Source: Phenylobacterium sp.
Lineage (GTDB): Bacteria > Pseudomonadota > Alphaproteobacteria > Caulobacterales > Caulobacteraceae
NCBI RefSeq assembly: GCF_030646615.1
Contig: NZ_JAUSLG010000100.1
Location: 1-39,810, forward strand
Direction of reading: 5' to 3'
DNA length: 39,810 bases
Shown: positions 8,439 through 19,006 of the stretch, piece after piece
Layout of the letters: every line of letters starts with the position of its first letter
Numbering within the stretch: the stretch's first letter is position 1
Made by a program: the position numbers and the translations under genes
Notes under the pieces: generated by a model
Seen by the model: the letters and a program-made list of their open reading frames with translations, nothing else
Database searches by the model: none
What the model was told of the DNA's origin: nothing

Positions 8439-9068
8439 TTAGCGCTGCAGACCCTTGGCGAACACCCCCACATGGCTGAGCACGCCGCGCAGGAAGGCGT
8501 CCTCGCCGCCGAGCTCGGCCTTCAGGGCGTCGAACTGCCTGAAGCTGGTCATTTCGGCCAAGCCGTGGGCGGCGCACCAGCAGGCGATGGTGGCCAGCTC
8601 CAGCCCGACCTCGTCGGCCGGATCGGCGCCGGCCGAGATCAGCACGTCCTTGACCCGCCGATAGGCGCTCTCCTCGTTCTCGCGCACATGGGCGGGCATG
8701 TCGGCCTTGTCCCGCGAGCAGTCGTACATGACGCGGTAGAGGGCTGGGTGGGTCATGGCGAAGCGGACATAGGCGACGCCGAGTTCGCGCACCCGGTCGG
8801 GCGGCGAGGTCTGGGCGTCCCGGGCCGTCTGGAAGGCGAGGTCGAGCTTTTCCCACCCCTCATGGGCCACCGCGTCGAGCAGTTCGCTCTTGTCCTTGAA
8901 ATGGTGATAGGGCGCCGCTGGGCTGACGCCCGCCTCCCGCGCCACGGCCCGCAGGGACATGGCGCCAGGGCCATCGGCCTCCACCAGCCGCACGGCCGCC
9001 TCCACCAGGGCGCGGCGCAGGTCGCCATGGTGATAGGGGCGCGGATCGGCGGCTTCGGACTCTTTCAT
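8439..9068 (-). CDS. TetR/AcrR-family transcriptional regulator
   Basis: A 209-residue one-component repressor. The N-terminal helix-turn-helix (about 25-65: MSLRAVAREAGVSPAAPYHHF, then K-E-L) is the TetR signature, and the C-terminal half resembles the TetR_C ligand-binding domain (WEKL...MTHPALYRVMY). The ligand is unknown. It leads the operon tetR-gluQ-eamA, so the exporter may be its target. The start ATG at 9068 follows GGAG closely; an upstream in-frame ATG at 9110 is possible, but would put the coding region across an inverted repeat that looks like an operator. Confidence 0.87.
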   Translation of the reverse strand: MKESEAADPRPYHHGDLRRALVEAAVRLVEADGPGAMSLRAVAREAGVSPAAPYHHFKDKSELLDAVAHEGWEKLDLAFQTARDAQTSPPDRVRELGVAYVRFAMTHPALYRVMYDCSRDKADMPAHVRENEESAYRRVKDVLISAGADPADEVGLELATIACWCAAHGLAEMTSFRQFDALKAELGGEDAFLRGVLSHVGVFAKGLQR

Positions 9069-9106
9069 CTCCGACAGTGTAGGTCGCGATCTGATCGCCG
9101 TAAAGA

Positions 9107-9129
9107 TCATCTTGACACCGCTCAGATGA
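9107..9129. promoter_or_regulatory. Candidate TetR operator (inverted repeat)
   Basis: TCATCT (9107-9112) and AGATGA (9124-9129) form a perfect 6-bp inverted repeat with an 11-nt spacer. It lies in the divergent region between tetR and the 37-residue gene and covers the -35 element of the latter. A second palindrome, AAGATCATCTT (9103-9113), overlaps its left arm. TetR proteins usually bind such repeats next to their own gene; binding here is inferred. Confidence 0.45.
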
Positions 9130-9139
9130 CGTCTATCTT
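9112..9139 (+). promoter_or_regulatory. Housekeeping-type promoter for the 37-residue membrane-protein gene
   Basis: TTGACA (9112-9117), a 16-nt spacer and TATCTT (9134-9139) form a near-consensus -35/-10 pair. It is about 60 bases ahead of the ATG at 9201 and overlaps the putative TetR operator. Confidence 0.6.
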
Positions 9140-9200
9140 AGCGCTGTTCAAATAACAGATCGCCTCGCTCCCCCGAGGCTCCAACTCAAAGGTGTGTGTC

Positions 9201-9314
9201 ATGTCTCTCGCTTCCCTTTCGGCCGCCGAACGCGTCTTCGATCGCCTGACCCCGGCCCTGTTCGTCGCCCTCAGCCTGGCCCTCGCGGCCGCCCTGCTCG
9301 GCTTCCTCGCCTAG
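9201..9314 (+). CDS. Small single-pass membrane protein (37 aa)
   Basis: ATG to TAG encodes 37 residues: a short polar N-terminus (MSLASLSAAERVFDRLTP) followed by one hydrophobic helix of Ala/Leu/Val/Phe to the C-terminus. This is a typical one-helix membrane peptide. It has its own near-consensus promoter upstream, AAAGG 8 nt before the start, and a perfect intrinsic terminator 29 bases after the stop, so it forms a complete transcription unit. It is transcribed away from tetR and could be regulated by it. I do not recognise a family. Coding status rests on this gene architecture, not on homology. Confidence 0.6.
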   Translation: MSLASLSAAERVFDRLTPALFVALSLALAAALLGFLA

Positions 9315-9342
9315 AGCGCGTTTTCTCCCAGTCTGTCGCCTC

Positions 9343-9373
9343 GAGGGAGCCTTTACGGGCTCCCTCTTTTTTT
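9343..9373 (+). terminator. Rho-independent terminator of the 37-residue gene
   Basis: GAGGGAGCC (9343-9351) pairs perfectly with GGCTCCCTC (9358-9366) across a 6-nt loop and is followed by seven T residues. It is one of the clearest intrinsic terminators in the window. Confidence 0.92.
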
Positions 9374-9539
9374 GGGCGCCTGCCGTGGCGACACGCCATG
9401 GAGCCGTCACAGAATCGGGCCTATGATCTGTTGATCGGGCGGAATGGGCCTGATGCTGAATGCAAGAGAGGAGCTTCGTCTTCAGTCTCTGTGCCTTTGA
9501 CAGCCGGCCCTTGGGGCCCCCCCGCCGGAGACGCCGGCG

Positions 9540-10100
9540 ATGCAGGTGATCGCCCATCCCCCTTCAGGCTGGCCGGCCCTGGTCCTCAACGCCGACTATC
9601 GGCCGCTCAGCTACTATCCCCTGTCGGTCTGGCCCTGGCAGGAGGTGATCAAGGCGGTCTTCCTCGACCGCGTCGATGTGGTCTCCACCTATGACCATGT
9701 GATCCGCTCGCCCTCCTTCTCCATGCGTCTGCCCAGCGTCGTCTCGCTGAAGCACTATGTGACGCAGGACCGGCCCCCGGCCTTCACCCGCTTCAACCTC
9801 TTCCTGCGGGACGGCTTCGCCTGCCAGTACTGCCGGTCCGGCGAGGACCTGACCTTCGACCACGTCGTACCCAGGTCGCGGGGTGGTCGGACCAGCTGGG
9901 AGAACATCGTCACCGCCTGCGCCCCCTGCAACCTGGCCAAGGGCGGACGCACGCCGCAGGAAGCCGGCATGCGCCCCCTGATGATCCCCCGCCGGCCCCA
10001 GGCCTACGAGCTTCAGGAGCGGGGCCGCCGCTTTCCCCCCAACTTCCTCCACCAGAGCTGGCTCGACTACCTCTACTGGGACATCGAACTGGAGGCCTGA
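9540..10100 (+). CDS. HNH endonuclease family protein
   Basis: A 186-residue protein with a zinc-HNH nuclease module: CQYC (Cys95/Cys98), FDHVVPRSRGG with the catalytic Asp107-His108 pair, and NIVTACAPCN (Cys127, Cys130, Asn131). The N-terminal 85 residues (VLNADYRPLSYYPLS...WPWQEVIKAVFLDRV) are typical of a conserved chromosomal HNH family of Alphaproteobacteria and Cyanobacteria rather than a homing or restriction enzyme. GGAG precedes the ATG by about 9 nt. There is no methylase or other restriction partner nearby. Its physiological role is unknown. Confidence 0.85.
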   Translation: MQVIAHPPSGWPALVLNADYRPLSYYPLSVWPWQEVIKAVFLDRVDVVSTYDHVIRSPSFSMRLPSVVSLKHYVTQDRPPAFTRFNLFLRDGFACQYCRSGEDLTFDHVVPRSRGGRTSWENIVTACAPCNLAKGGRTPQEAGMRPLMIPRRPQAYELQERGRRFPPNFLHQSWLDYLYWDIELEA

Positions 10101-10151
10101 GGGCGCTTGAGTTCAGGGCCTGTGAACGTCCTGGCGTCCCGGGCGTTCGCT

Positions 10152-12101
10152 ATGGCGACGCTTCCAGAGCAGGCTGGCCGGTTCGGAGGAGACGGGACCA
10201 TTCTACGCACCCAAATGAATCCACGCGTCTTCTGGGGCGCCAGCCTGATCGTCGGGGCGCTGCTGACAGTGGCTGTGGCCGCGCCGGACCAGTCGGACCG
10301 CTTCTTCCAGTCGTCCCAGAACTGGGTCATCGACACCTTCGGCTGGTTCTATGTCGCCGCCGTCGCCGGGTTCCTGGGCCTAGTGCTGTTTCTGGCGCTT
10401 GGGCCGACCGGGAGCCTGAAGCTCGGCCCCGACGATTGCGAGCCGGACTTCCCCTACGCCTCCTGGCTGGCCATGCTGTTTGCGGCCGGCATGGGCATCG
10501 GGCTGATGTATTTCGGCGTCGCCGAGCCGATCCAGCACTATGTCAGCCCGCCGGAGGCCGAGCCGGGGACCTTCGCCGCCGCCCGCGAGGCGATGGTGAT
10601 CACCTTCACCCACTACGGCGTCCACGCCTGGGCCATCTATGCGCTGGTGGGGCTGAGCCTCGGCTTCTTCGCCCATCGCAAGGGGCTGCCGCTGACCCTG
10701 CGCTCGGGCCTGTCGCCCCTGCTGGGCAAGCGCACCAACGGTCCCATCGGCGATGCGGTGGACATCTTCGCCGTCTGCGGAACTGTCTTCGGCATCGCCA
10801 CGTCCCTGGGCTTTGGCGTGTCCCAGATCAACAGCGGCCTCAACTATCTGATCGGCCTGCCCAACACCGCGCTGATGCAGTGCGCCCTGATCGCCCTGGT
10901 CATGGCCGCCGCCACAGTCTCGGTGCTGACGGGCCTCGACAAGGGGGTCCGGCGCCTGTCGGAGCTGAACCTGGTCCTGGCGGTCCTGCTGATGCTCTTC
11001 GTGCTGGTGGTGGGGCCCACGGGCTTTCTGCTGAAGGCCCTGGTGCAGAATTTCGGCCTCTATCTGGACCACTTCTTCATCCGCACCTTCACCCTCTACG
11101 CCTATGAGCCGCGGGGCTGGATGGCCGACTGGACCCTGTTCTACTGGGCGTGGTGGATCGCCTGGTCGCCGTTCGTGGGCATGTTCATCGCGCGGATTTC
11201 GCGCGGGCGCACGGTGCGCCAGTTCATCCTCAACGTGCTGCTGGTTCCGGCCGGCTTCACCTTCCTGTGGATGACCATCTTCGGCAACACCGCCATCAGT
11301 CTCGACATGGGGACGGCGGCCGGGGCGATTTCAGCGGCGGTGACCGAAGACCTGTCGACGGCTCTTTTCCGGTTCTTCGCCGAGTTGCCGGGGGCTGCCG
11401 TGACCTCCACCATCGCCGTGGTGCTGGTGGCGGTCTTCTTCATCACCTCGGCGGACTCCGGCTCCCTGGTGATCGACACCCTGGCCTCGGGCGGCGCCGA
11501 CGACACGCCGCGCTGGCAGCGGGTCTACTGGTGCCTGCTGCTGGGGCTGGTCGCGGCCCTGCTGCTCCTGGCTGGCGGCCTGGGCGCCCTGCAGGCCGCC
11601 ACCCTGGTGGCGGCGCTGCCCTTCACGGTGATCATGATCCTGCTGTCGGTCGGCCTCACGCGGCAGATGAACGCCGATGTGGCCGGCCGGGTCGTCGAGA
11701 CTGAGGGGCCGCCCCTGGCCGAGCAGCTGAAGCGCCTGCTGGCCCCCGCCAGCCGGCGCGATATCCAGCGCCAGATAGACCGTGTCGCCCTGCCGGCCCT
11801 GGAGAGCGTCAGCGAAGGCCTGGCGGCCGAGGGCCTGATCACGGAGGTTCGACGCGATGAGGACGCCATCACCCTGACGGCGCCAGGCCCCGGCAGGTCC
11901 TTCCACTATCAGCTGGCGGCGCACGACCGTCCTCGTCCGGCCATGACGGCGCTGGACGCTCCGGAACGGCGGCGGGCGATGGAATGGCGCCTCGTCGCAC
12001 GGTCCGATGACGTGAGCCGCGCGCGGGACGTCACGGGCTTCACCCGCGAGCAGCTCGTCGCCGACGTCCTTGAGCATCTGCGCCGCTGGCGGATGGCCTA
12101 G
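10152..12101 (+). CDS. BCCT-family betaine/choline/carnitine transporter, BetT-like
   Basis: A 649-residue inner-membrane transporter with about 12 TM helices. The BCCT signatures are clear: MLFAAGMGIGLMYFGVAEPI, the WTLFYWAWWIAWSPFVGMFIAR tryptophan-rich helix and the following ISRGRTVRQF, and FFITSADSGSL. A long cytoplasmic C-terminal extension (about 520-649) like that of the osmosensing BetT subgroup argues for choline or betaine uptake in osmoprotection; the substrate is inferred. The start is uncertain. ATG 10152 and ATG 10215 are both in frame before TM1, and GGAGGAG (about 10185) lies between them, 24 nt before the latter. Confidence 0.88.
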   Translation: MATLPEQAGRFGGDGTILRTQMNPRVFWGASLIVGALLTVAVAAPDQSDRFFQSSQNWVIDTFGWFYVAAVAGFLGLVLFLALGPTGSLKLGPDDCEPDFPYASWLAMLFAAGMGIGLMYFGVAEPIQHYVSPPEAEPGTFAAAREAMVITFTHYGVHAWAIYALVGLSLGFFAHRKGLPLTLRSGLSPLLGKRTNGPIGDAVDIFAVCGTVFGIATSLGFGVSQINSGLNYLIGLPNTALMQCALIALVMAAATVSVLTGLDKGVRRLSELNLVLAVLLMLFVLVVGPTGFLLKALVQNFGLYLDHFFIRTFTLYAYEPRGWMADWTLFYWAWWIAWSPFVGMFIARISRGRTVRQFILNVLLVPAGFTFLWMTIFGNTAISLDMGTAAGAISAAVTEDLSTALFRFFAELPGAAVTSTIAVVLVAVFFITSADSGSLVIDTLASGGADDTPRWQRVYWCLLLGLVAALLLLAGGLGALQAATLVAALPFTVIMILLSVGLTRQMNADVAGRVVETEGPPLAEQLKRLLAPASRRDIQRQIDRVALPALESVSEGLAAEGLITEVRRDEDAITLTAPGPGRSFHYQLAAHDRPRPAMTALDAPERRRAMEWRLVARSDDVSRARDVTGFTREQLVADVLEHLRRWRMA

Positions 12102-12106
12102 ATGTG

Positions 12107-12122
12107 AGCGCTCTAAAGCGCT
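12107..12122. terminator. Possible short bidirectional hairpin between convergent genes
   Basis: AGCGCT, CTAA loop, AGCGCT makes a 6-bp hairpin in the 19 bases between the BCCT gene and the convergent response-regulator gene. It lacks a T tract, so termination is only a possibility. Confidence 0.3.
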
Positions 12123-12504
12123 AAGGCGCAGCCAGAACGCCTCGGACAGCGGCGAGCAAGGTCTGGCGGTCGAAGGGTTTGCTCAAGGCGCCCTGGGCGC
12201 CCAGGGCCTGGGCGGTGTCCAGGATGGTCTCGGGGCTGATGGTGCGCCAGCCGCCCGACATGGCGATGATCGGCAGGTTGGGCCAGCGGCCATGGATCTG
12301 GCCAATGGTTTCCATCCCGTCCTGATCCGGCATGAAGATATCGACGATCACGGCGGCGACCGGAAGATGCTGCAGGAACTCGATCGCCCGGGTGGCCGTG
12401 TCAGACAGAATAGTGTCGAACCCCTCGACCTCCAGTATTGCGGAGGTGGCTCGTAACAATGTTACGTCATCGTCGACCAAAAGTAACAGCGGTCGATCAG
12501 TCAT
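12121..12504 (-). CDS. Single-domain response regulator (receiver only)
   Basis: A 127-residue CheY-like receiver with no output domain. The acidic pocket is VDDD (Asp11-Asp13), the phosphoacceptor is Asp55 in VIVDIFMPD, the switch Ser83 lies in MSGG, and Lys109 in LSKPF is conserved, so it should be phosphorylatable. Such stand-alone receivers relay phosphate or act by protein contact. No histidine kinase is adjacent. The start ATG at 12504 begins just before the first beta strand; a longer frame upstream adds unconserved sequence. Confidence 0.88.
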   Translation of the reverse strand: MTDRPLLLLVDDDVTLLRATSAILEVEGFDTILSDTATRAIEFLQHLPVAAVIVDIFMPDQDGMETIGQIHGRWPNLPIIAMSGGWRTISPETILDTAQALGAQGALSKPFDRQTLLAAVRGVLAAP

Positions 12505-12619
12505 TAAATCGGCTCCAGAGAATCGAGCCGTTTCTAGGAGATTTTGCCTCAGGGCGCACACCTTTCTCGCCCCTGGGGCGAGTGGTGCGCGCTATGCGGC
12601 CTCAGGCGTGGCGCCCGCC

Positions 12620-13786
12620 TCAGCCGGCGGCGGTGGACGCGCCGCCGCGATGGGTCAGCCGCCAGAATATCACGGCGGCCAGTGCGATTGCGCCGCCAGC
12701 GAAGGTGACGGAGAGGGCGCCGCCCTGGACCAGCAATGTCCCGCCCAGCGCCCCGCCAAAGGCCTGGCCCAGCGAGGCCGAGGAGCCGTTGAAGGCCAGG
12801 GCCAGGGGGGCCGAGGCCGGCGCCCGCTGGATCAGCCGGGTCTGGATGACCGGCAGGATGGAGAACAGCGCCGTGGAGCCGGTGAGGACCGCCAGGCCGA
12901 CAATGGCGTAGGCGCCGACCCCAGGGACGCCGGTCCGGGCGAGTTCAAGGCTGTGCAGGGCCGCCGCCGTGGCCAGGCCCAGAAAGCCCAGGGTGACGCT
13001 CAAGCCCCCCGCGCCCTTGTCGGCGGCGCGGCCGCCGAGGGTGAGGCCGAGGAAACTGCCCACCCCGACCAGCATCTGGAAGGCGGCGACGCCCGCGCCG
13101 GTCACCTCGATCTGCAGCCGCAGGATGGGCGCGATATAGGTGGTGATGGTCATATTGGCCCCGAAGGCCAGAAAGGTGGAGATGAACAGGGGCAGCACGC
13201 CAGCCCCCCGCAGGCCCTGGCCGACGCCAGGCCCCGGCGGTGTCACCTTGGGCACGAACAGGGCGATGGCGAGCAGGGCCACGGCGCTCAGGCCCGCCGA
13301 CAGCAGGAAGGTCGATCGCCAGCCGAAGGCCGAGCCCACCACGCTGCCGAGGGGAATGCCCATGAGGAAGGCGACGGTCATGCCGCCCATGACGATGGCC
13401 AGGGCCGAGCCCCGGCGTTCCGGCGGGACCAGGGCGCTGGCGGCGGCCGAGGCCGCCGGGCCCGCCATGGCGCCGATGGCCCCGAGGACGGCGCGGAGCA
13501 CGAGCAGGGCGCCGAACTCTGCGGTCATCAGGCAGGCCAGGTTGAGCAGGACCGCCGACGAGAGGGCCAGGAGGAGCACCCGCTTGCGCTCGAATCGGCC
13601 GACCAGGAAGGCCAGCGGCGGTCCGGCCAGGGCCGAGGTCAGCACATAGACGGTCTGAAGCTGCCCCACCGCGCCCACGGAAACCCCAAGCTCCACGGCC
13701 ATGGGCTCCAGCAGGCCGGCGAAGATGAAGGCGCCCGACCCGAAGGCGAAGGTCGACAGCGCCAGGACAAAGACGCGGAGGTTCAA
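12620..13786 (-). CDS. Major facilitator superfamily transporter (DHA1-like)
   Basis: A 388-residue inner-membrane protein with about 12 hydrophobic helices. MFS markers include the loop-2/3 motif LVGRFERKRVLL and, in helix 4-5, the antiporter-type GPAASAAASALVPPERRGSA followed by GIPLGSVVGSAFGWR. The pattern resembles AraJ/PbuE-type drug or nucleoside exporters; the substrate cannot be assigned. The only initiator at the 5' end is a TTG at 13784-13786 with a weak ribosome-binding site, so the exact start is uncertain. It is downstream of glmS on the same strand, with a 175-base gap in which I see no gene. Confidence 0.85.
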   Translation of the reverse strand: MNLRVFVLALSTFAFGSGAFIFAGLLEPMAVELGVSVGAVGQLQTVYVLTSALAGPPLAFLVGRFERKRVLLLALSSAVLLNLACLMTAEFGALLVLRAVLGAIGAMAGPAASAAASALVPPERRGSALAIVMGGMTVAFLMGIPLGSVVGSAFGWRSTFLLSAGLSAVALLAIALFVPKVTPPGPGVGQGLRGAGVLPLFISTFLAFGANMTITTYIAPILRLQIEVTGAGVAAFQMLVGVGSFLGLTLGGRAADKGAGGLSVTLGFLGLATAAALHSLELARTGVPGVGAYAIVGLAVLTGSTALFSILPVIQTRLIQRAPASAPLALAFNGSSASLGQAFGGALGGTLLVQGGALSVTFAGGAIALAAVIFWRLTHRGGASTAAG

Positions 13787-13961
13787 GGGCGCTGATCCAG
13801 CGGGACGACGACTCCGGCGCCGCGGCGGATGGGGCTGGGGCGCATGGACGATCCTCTCCTGGGGCGGTCTGGCGCCGCTTGCCCCTCGATCAGTAGCGCC
13901 GGCGCCCGAGGGGTCAATCTCAGGATTTCTGAGGGCGGCGCCAGACGCCGGGAGCCCACAC

Positions 13962-15782
<1,821 letters not shown>

Positions 15783-15907
15783 GGCCTTAACCTCACCTTT
15801 TGTCGGACGCCGCCGACGCGACTAATGTCTGGCCCCGCGCCGCCTTTAGCATTCGCAAACGCGACGTCGACTAAATCTGGGTTTCCGATCGTTTCGCGAG
15901 TCCGACC

Positions 15908-17260
<1,353 letters not shown>

Positions 17261-17387
17261 GGCGCGCCTTAGCCGGCGGCTGAAAGGCTTTCAGAAACCC
17301 CTATCCAAGCCCTGCGCATTATGTCAGTTTCGTAATGTCCACTTCGCTCGACCGGGGTGGAGACAAAGATACGACTGGGAGAAATGC

Positions 17388-17555
17388 ATGTCTCGGAACC
17401 CCGCGCTCGCGGGCCGCAGGCAAGGGCACGCAGGCCGAGGCGCTCCGGCGTCCATCGCCTGCATGGCCTTTGTCGCCGCCATTTCCATCGCCTTCTGGGC
17501 CGGCGCTGTATGGATCGTCCAGCAGCTCATGACCCTGCTGCTCGGGGCTGGCTGA
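17388..17555 (+). CDS. Small single-pass membrane protein (55 aa)
   Basis: ATG to TGA gives 55 residues: a basic N-terminal tail with several Arg (MSRNPALAGRRQGHAGRG), then one long hydrophobic helix from about residue 22 to 53 with two Trp. This fits an N-in single-helix membrane protein. GGGAG (17377-17381) is 6 nt before the start. Codons use G/C at nearly every third position, as in neighbouring genes. It lies between glmM (127 bases upstream) and the convergent ugd gene. No family recognised, and expression would need to be shown. Confidence 0.6.
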   Translation: MSRNPALAGRRQGHAGRGAPASIACMAFVAAISIAFWAGAVWIVQQLMTLLLGAG

Positions 17556-17568
17556 GGGGCTCAACGCC

Positions 17569-18873
17569 CTAGAGCCGCCCGACGCTGGTATAGCTGAAGC
17601 CCTGCCGACGCACCTCGCCGGGGTTGTAGATGTTACGCAGATCGATGAGCACGGGGGCGGCCATGTCGGCCTTGAGCCGATCGAGGTCCAGCGCCCGGAA
17701 CTGATCCCATTCGGTGATGATCACCACCGCGTCGGCGCCCATGGCCGCGGCATAGGGATCTGCGGCGAAGTGGACGTCCTTCAGCAGATGCCGCGCTTCG
17801 GCCTCGCCCTCAGGATCGAAGGCGCTGATGGTCGCGCCGGCCGCCTGCAGGGCCGGGATGATGTCCAGGCTCGGCGCATCGCGCATGTCGTCGGTATTGG
17901 GCTTGAAGGTCAGGCCGAGCACGCCGACCTTCTTGCCCGCCAGATCCCCGCCCATGGCCGCAATGACCTTCTGGGCCATGGCCTTCTTGCGCTGGTCATT
18001 GACGCGAACCGTGGTCTCGATCAGCTGCACCGGCGCGCCGAAGTCGGTGGCGGTGCGCACCAGGGCCAGGGTGTCCTTCGGGAAGCACGACCCGCCATAG
18101 CCTGGCCCGGCGTTCAGGAACTTCGATCCGATCCGCCCGTCCAGGCCGATGCCCTTGGCCACCTGCTGCACGTCGGCGCCGACGGCTTCGCAGAGATCGG
18201 CCATCTCGTTGATGAAGGTGATCTTCATGGCCAGGAAGGCGTTGGCCGCATATTTGATCAGCTCGCTGGTCCGCCGGCCGGTGAAGACGATGGGCGTTTC
18301 GTTGAGGAACAGCGGCCGGTAGAGCTCGCTCATCACCGGCCGGGCTCGCTCGTCCTCCAGCCCCACCACCACCCGGTCGGGGCGCTTGAAGTCCTCGATG
18401 GCCGCCCCTTCCCGCAGGAACTCCGGGTTGGAGACCACCGCGAACTGGGCGTCGGGACGCTTGGCGCGGATGATCTTCTCGATCTCGTCGCCGGTGCCCA
18501 CCGGCACGGTGGACTTGGTCACCACCACGGTGAAGCCGTCCATCAGATCGGCGATCTCCTCGGCCGCGGCATAGACGTAGGACAGGTCCGCATGCCCATC
18601 GCCCCGCCGCGAGGGCGTGCCCACGGCGATGAACACCGCATCGGCCTTGGCCACCGCCGCCGCCGCCTCGGTCTCGAAGAACAGCCGGCCGGCCGCCACA
18701 TTGCGCGCCACCAGCCCCTCGAGCCCCGGCTCGAAGATCGGAATGCCGCCCTCACGCAGGCGGCCGATCTTGCCCGCATCCTTGTCGATGCAGGTCACCA
18801 CATGGCCGAAGTCGGCGAAGCAGGCGCCGCTCACCAGGCCCACATAGCCCGTCCCGATCATCGCTACTTGCAT
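17569..18873 (-). CDS. ugd: UDP-glucose 6-dehydrogenase
   Basis: A 434-residue NAD-dependent enzyme that oxidises UDP-glucose to UDP-glucuronate for exopolysaccharide or LPS. It has the N-terminal Rossmann motif GTGYVGLVSG (7-16), the hinge sequence ELIKYAANAFLAMKITFINE, and the catalytic Cys263 in GYGGSCFPKDT. The C-terminal UDP-binding Rossmann domain begins KVGVLGLTFKPNTDDMRDA. The length is normal for the UDPGDH family. It lies on the same strand as the upstream phosphohexomutase gene and a 133-base gap separates them. Confidence 0.96.
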   Translation of the reverse strand: MQVAMIGTGYVGLVSGACFADFGHVVTCIDKDAGKIGRLREGGIPIFEPGLEGLVARNVAAGRLFFETEAAAAVAKADAVFIAVGTPSRRGDGHADLSYVYAAAEEIADLMDGFTVVVTKSTVPVGTGDEIEKIIRAKRPDAQFAVVSNPEFLREGAAIEDFKRPDRVVVGLEDERARPVMSELYRPLFLNETPIVFTGRRTSELIKYAANAFLAMKITFINEMADLCEAVGADVQQVAKGIGLDGRIGSKFLNAGPGYGGSCFPKDTLALVRTATDFGAPVQLIETTVRVNDQRKKAMAQKVIAAMGGDLAGKKVGVLGLTFKPNTDDMRDAPSLDIIPALQAAGATISAFDPEGEAEARHLLKDVHFAADPYAAAMGADAVVIITEWDQFRALDLDRLKADMAAPVLIDLRNIYNPGEVRRQGFSYTSVGRL

Positions 18874-19006
18874 GCGTGGGTTCCCGTCCTGGACTCATCG
18901 ACGCGCCGCAGCCGCGTGGCGGGCGGCCTGGGCGAAGGTCTAGCCGAAACTGGAGGTGCGCCGCCAGATAGGGACCTTGCCGAGCGATCGACGAATCTGG
19001 GCGGGC

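Noticed and set aside
9374..9539. Possible small RNA or gene in the gap before the HNH gene
   Set aside because: I see no promoter, hairpin-plus-T-tract or credible frame with a ribosome-binding site there.
17280..17294. CTGAAA-GGC-TTTCAG hairpin after glmM as a terminator
   Set aside because: It is a 6-bp, mostly A/T stem with a three-base loop and no T tract downstream, so it is too weak to call.
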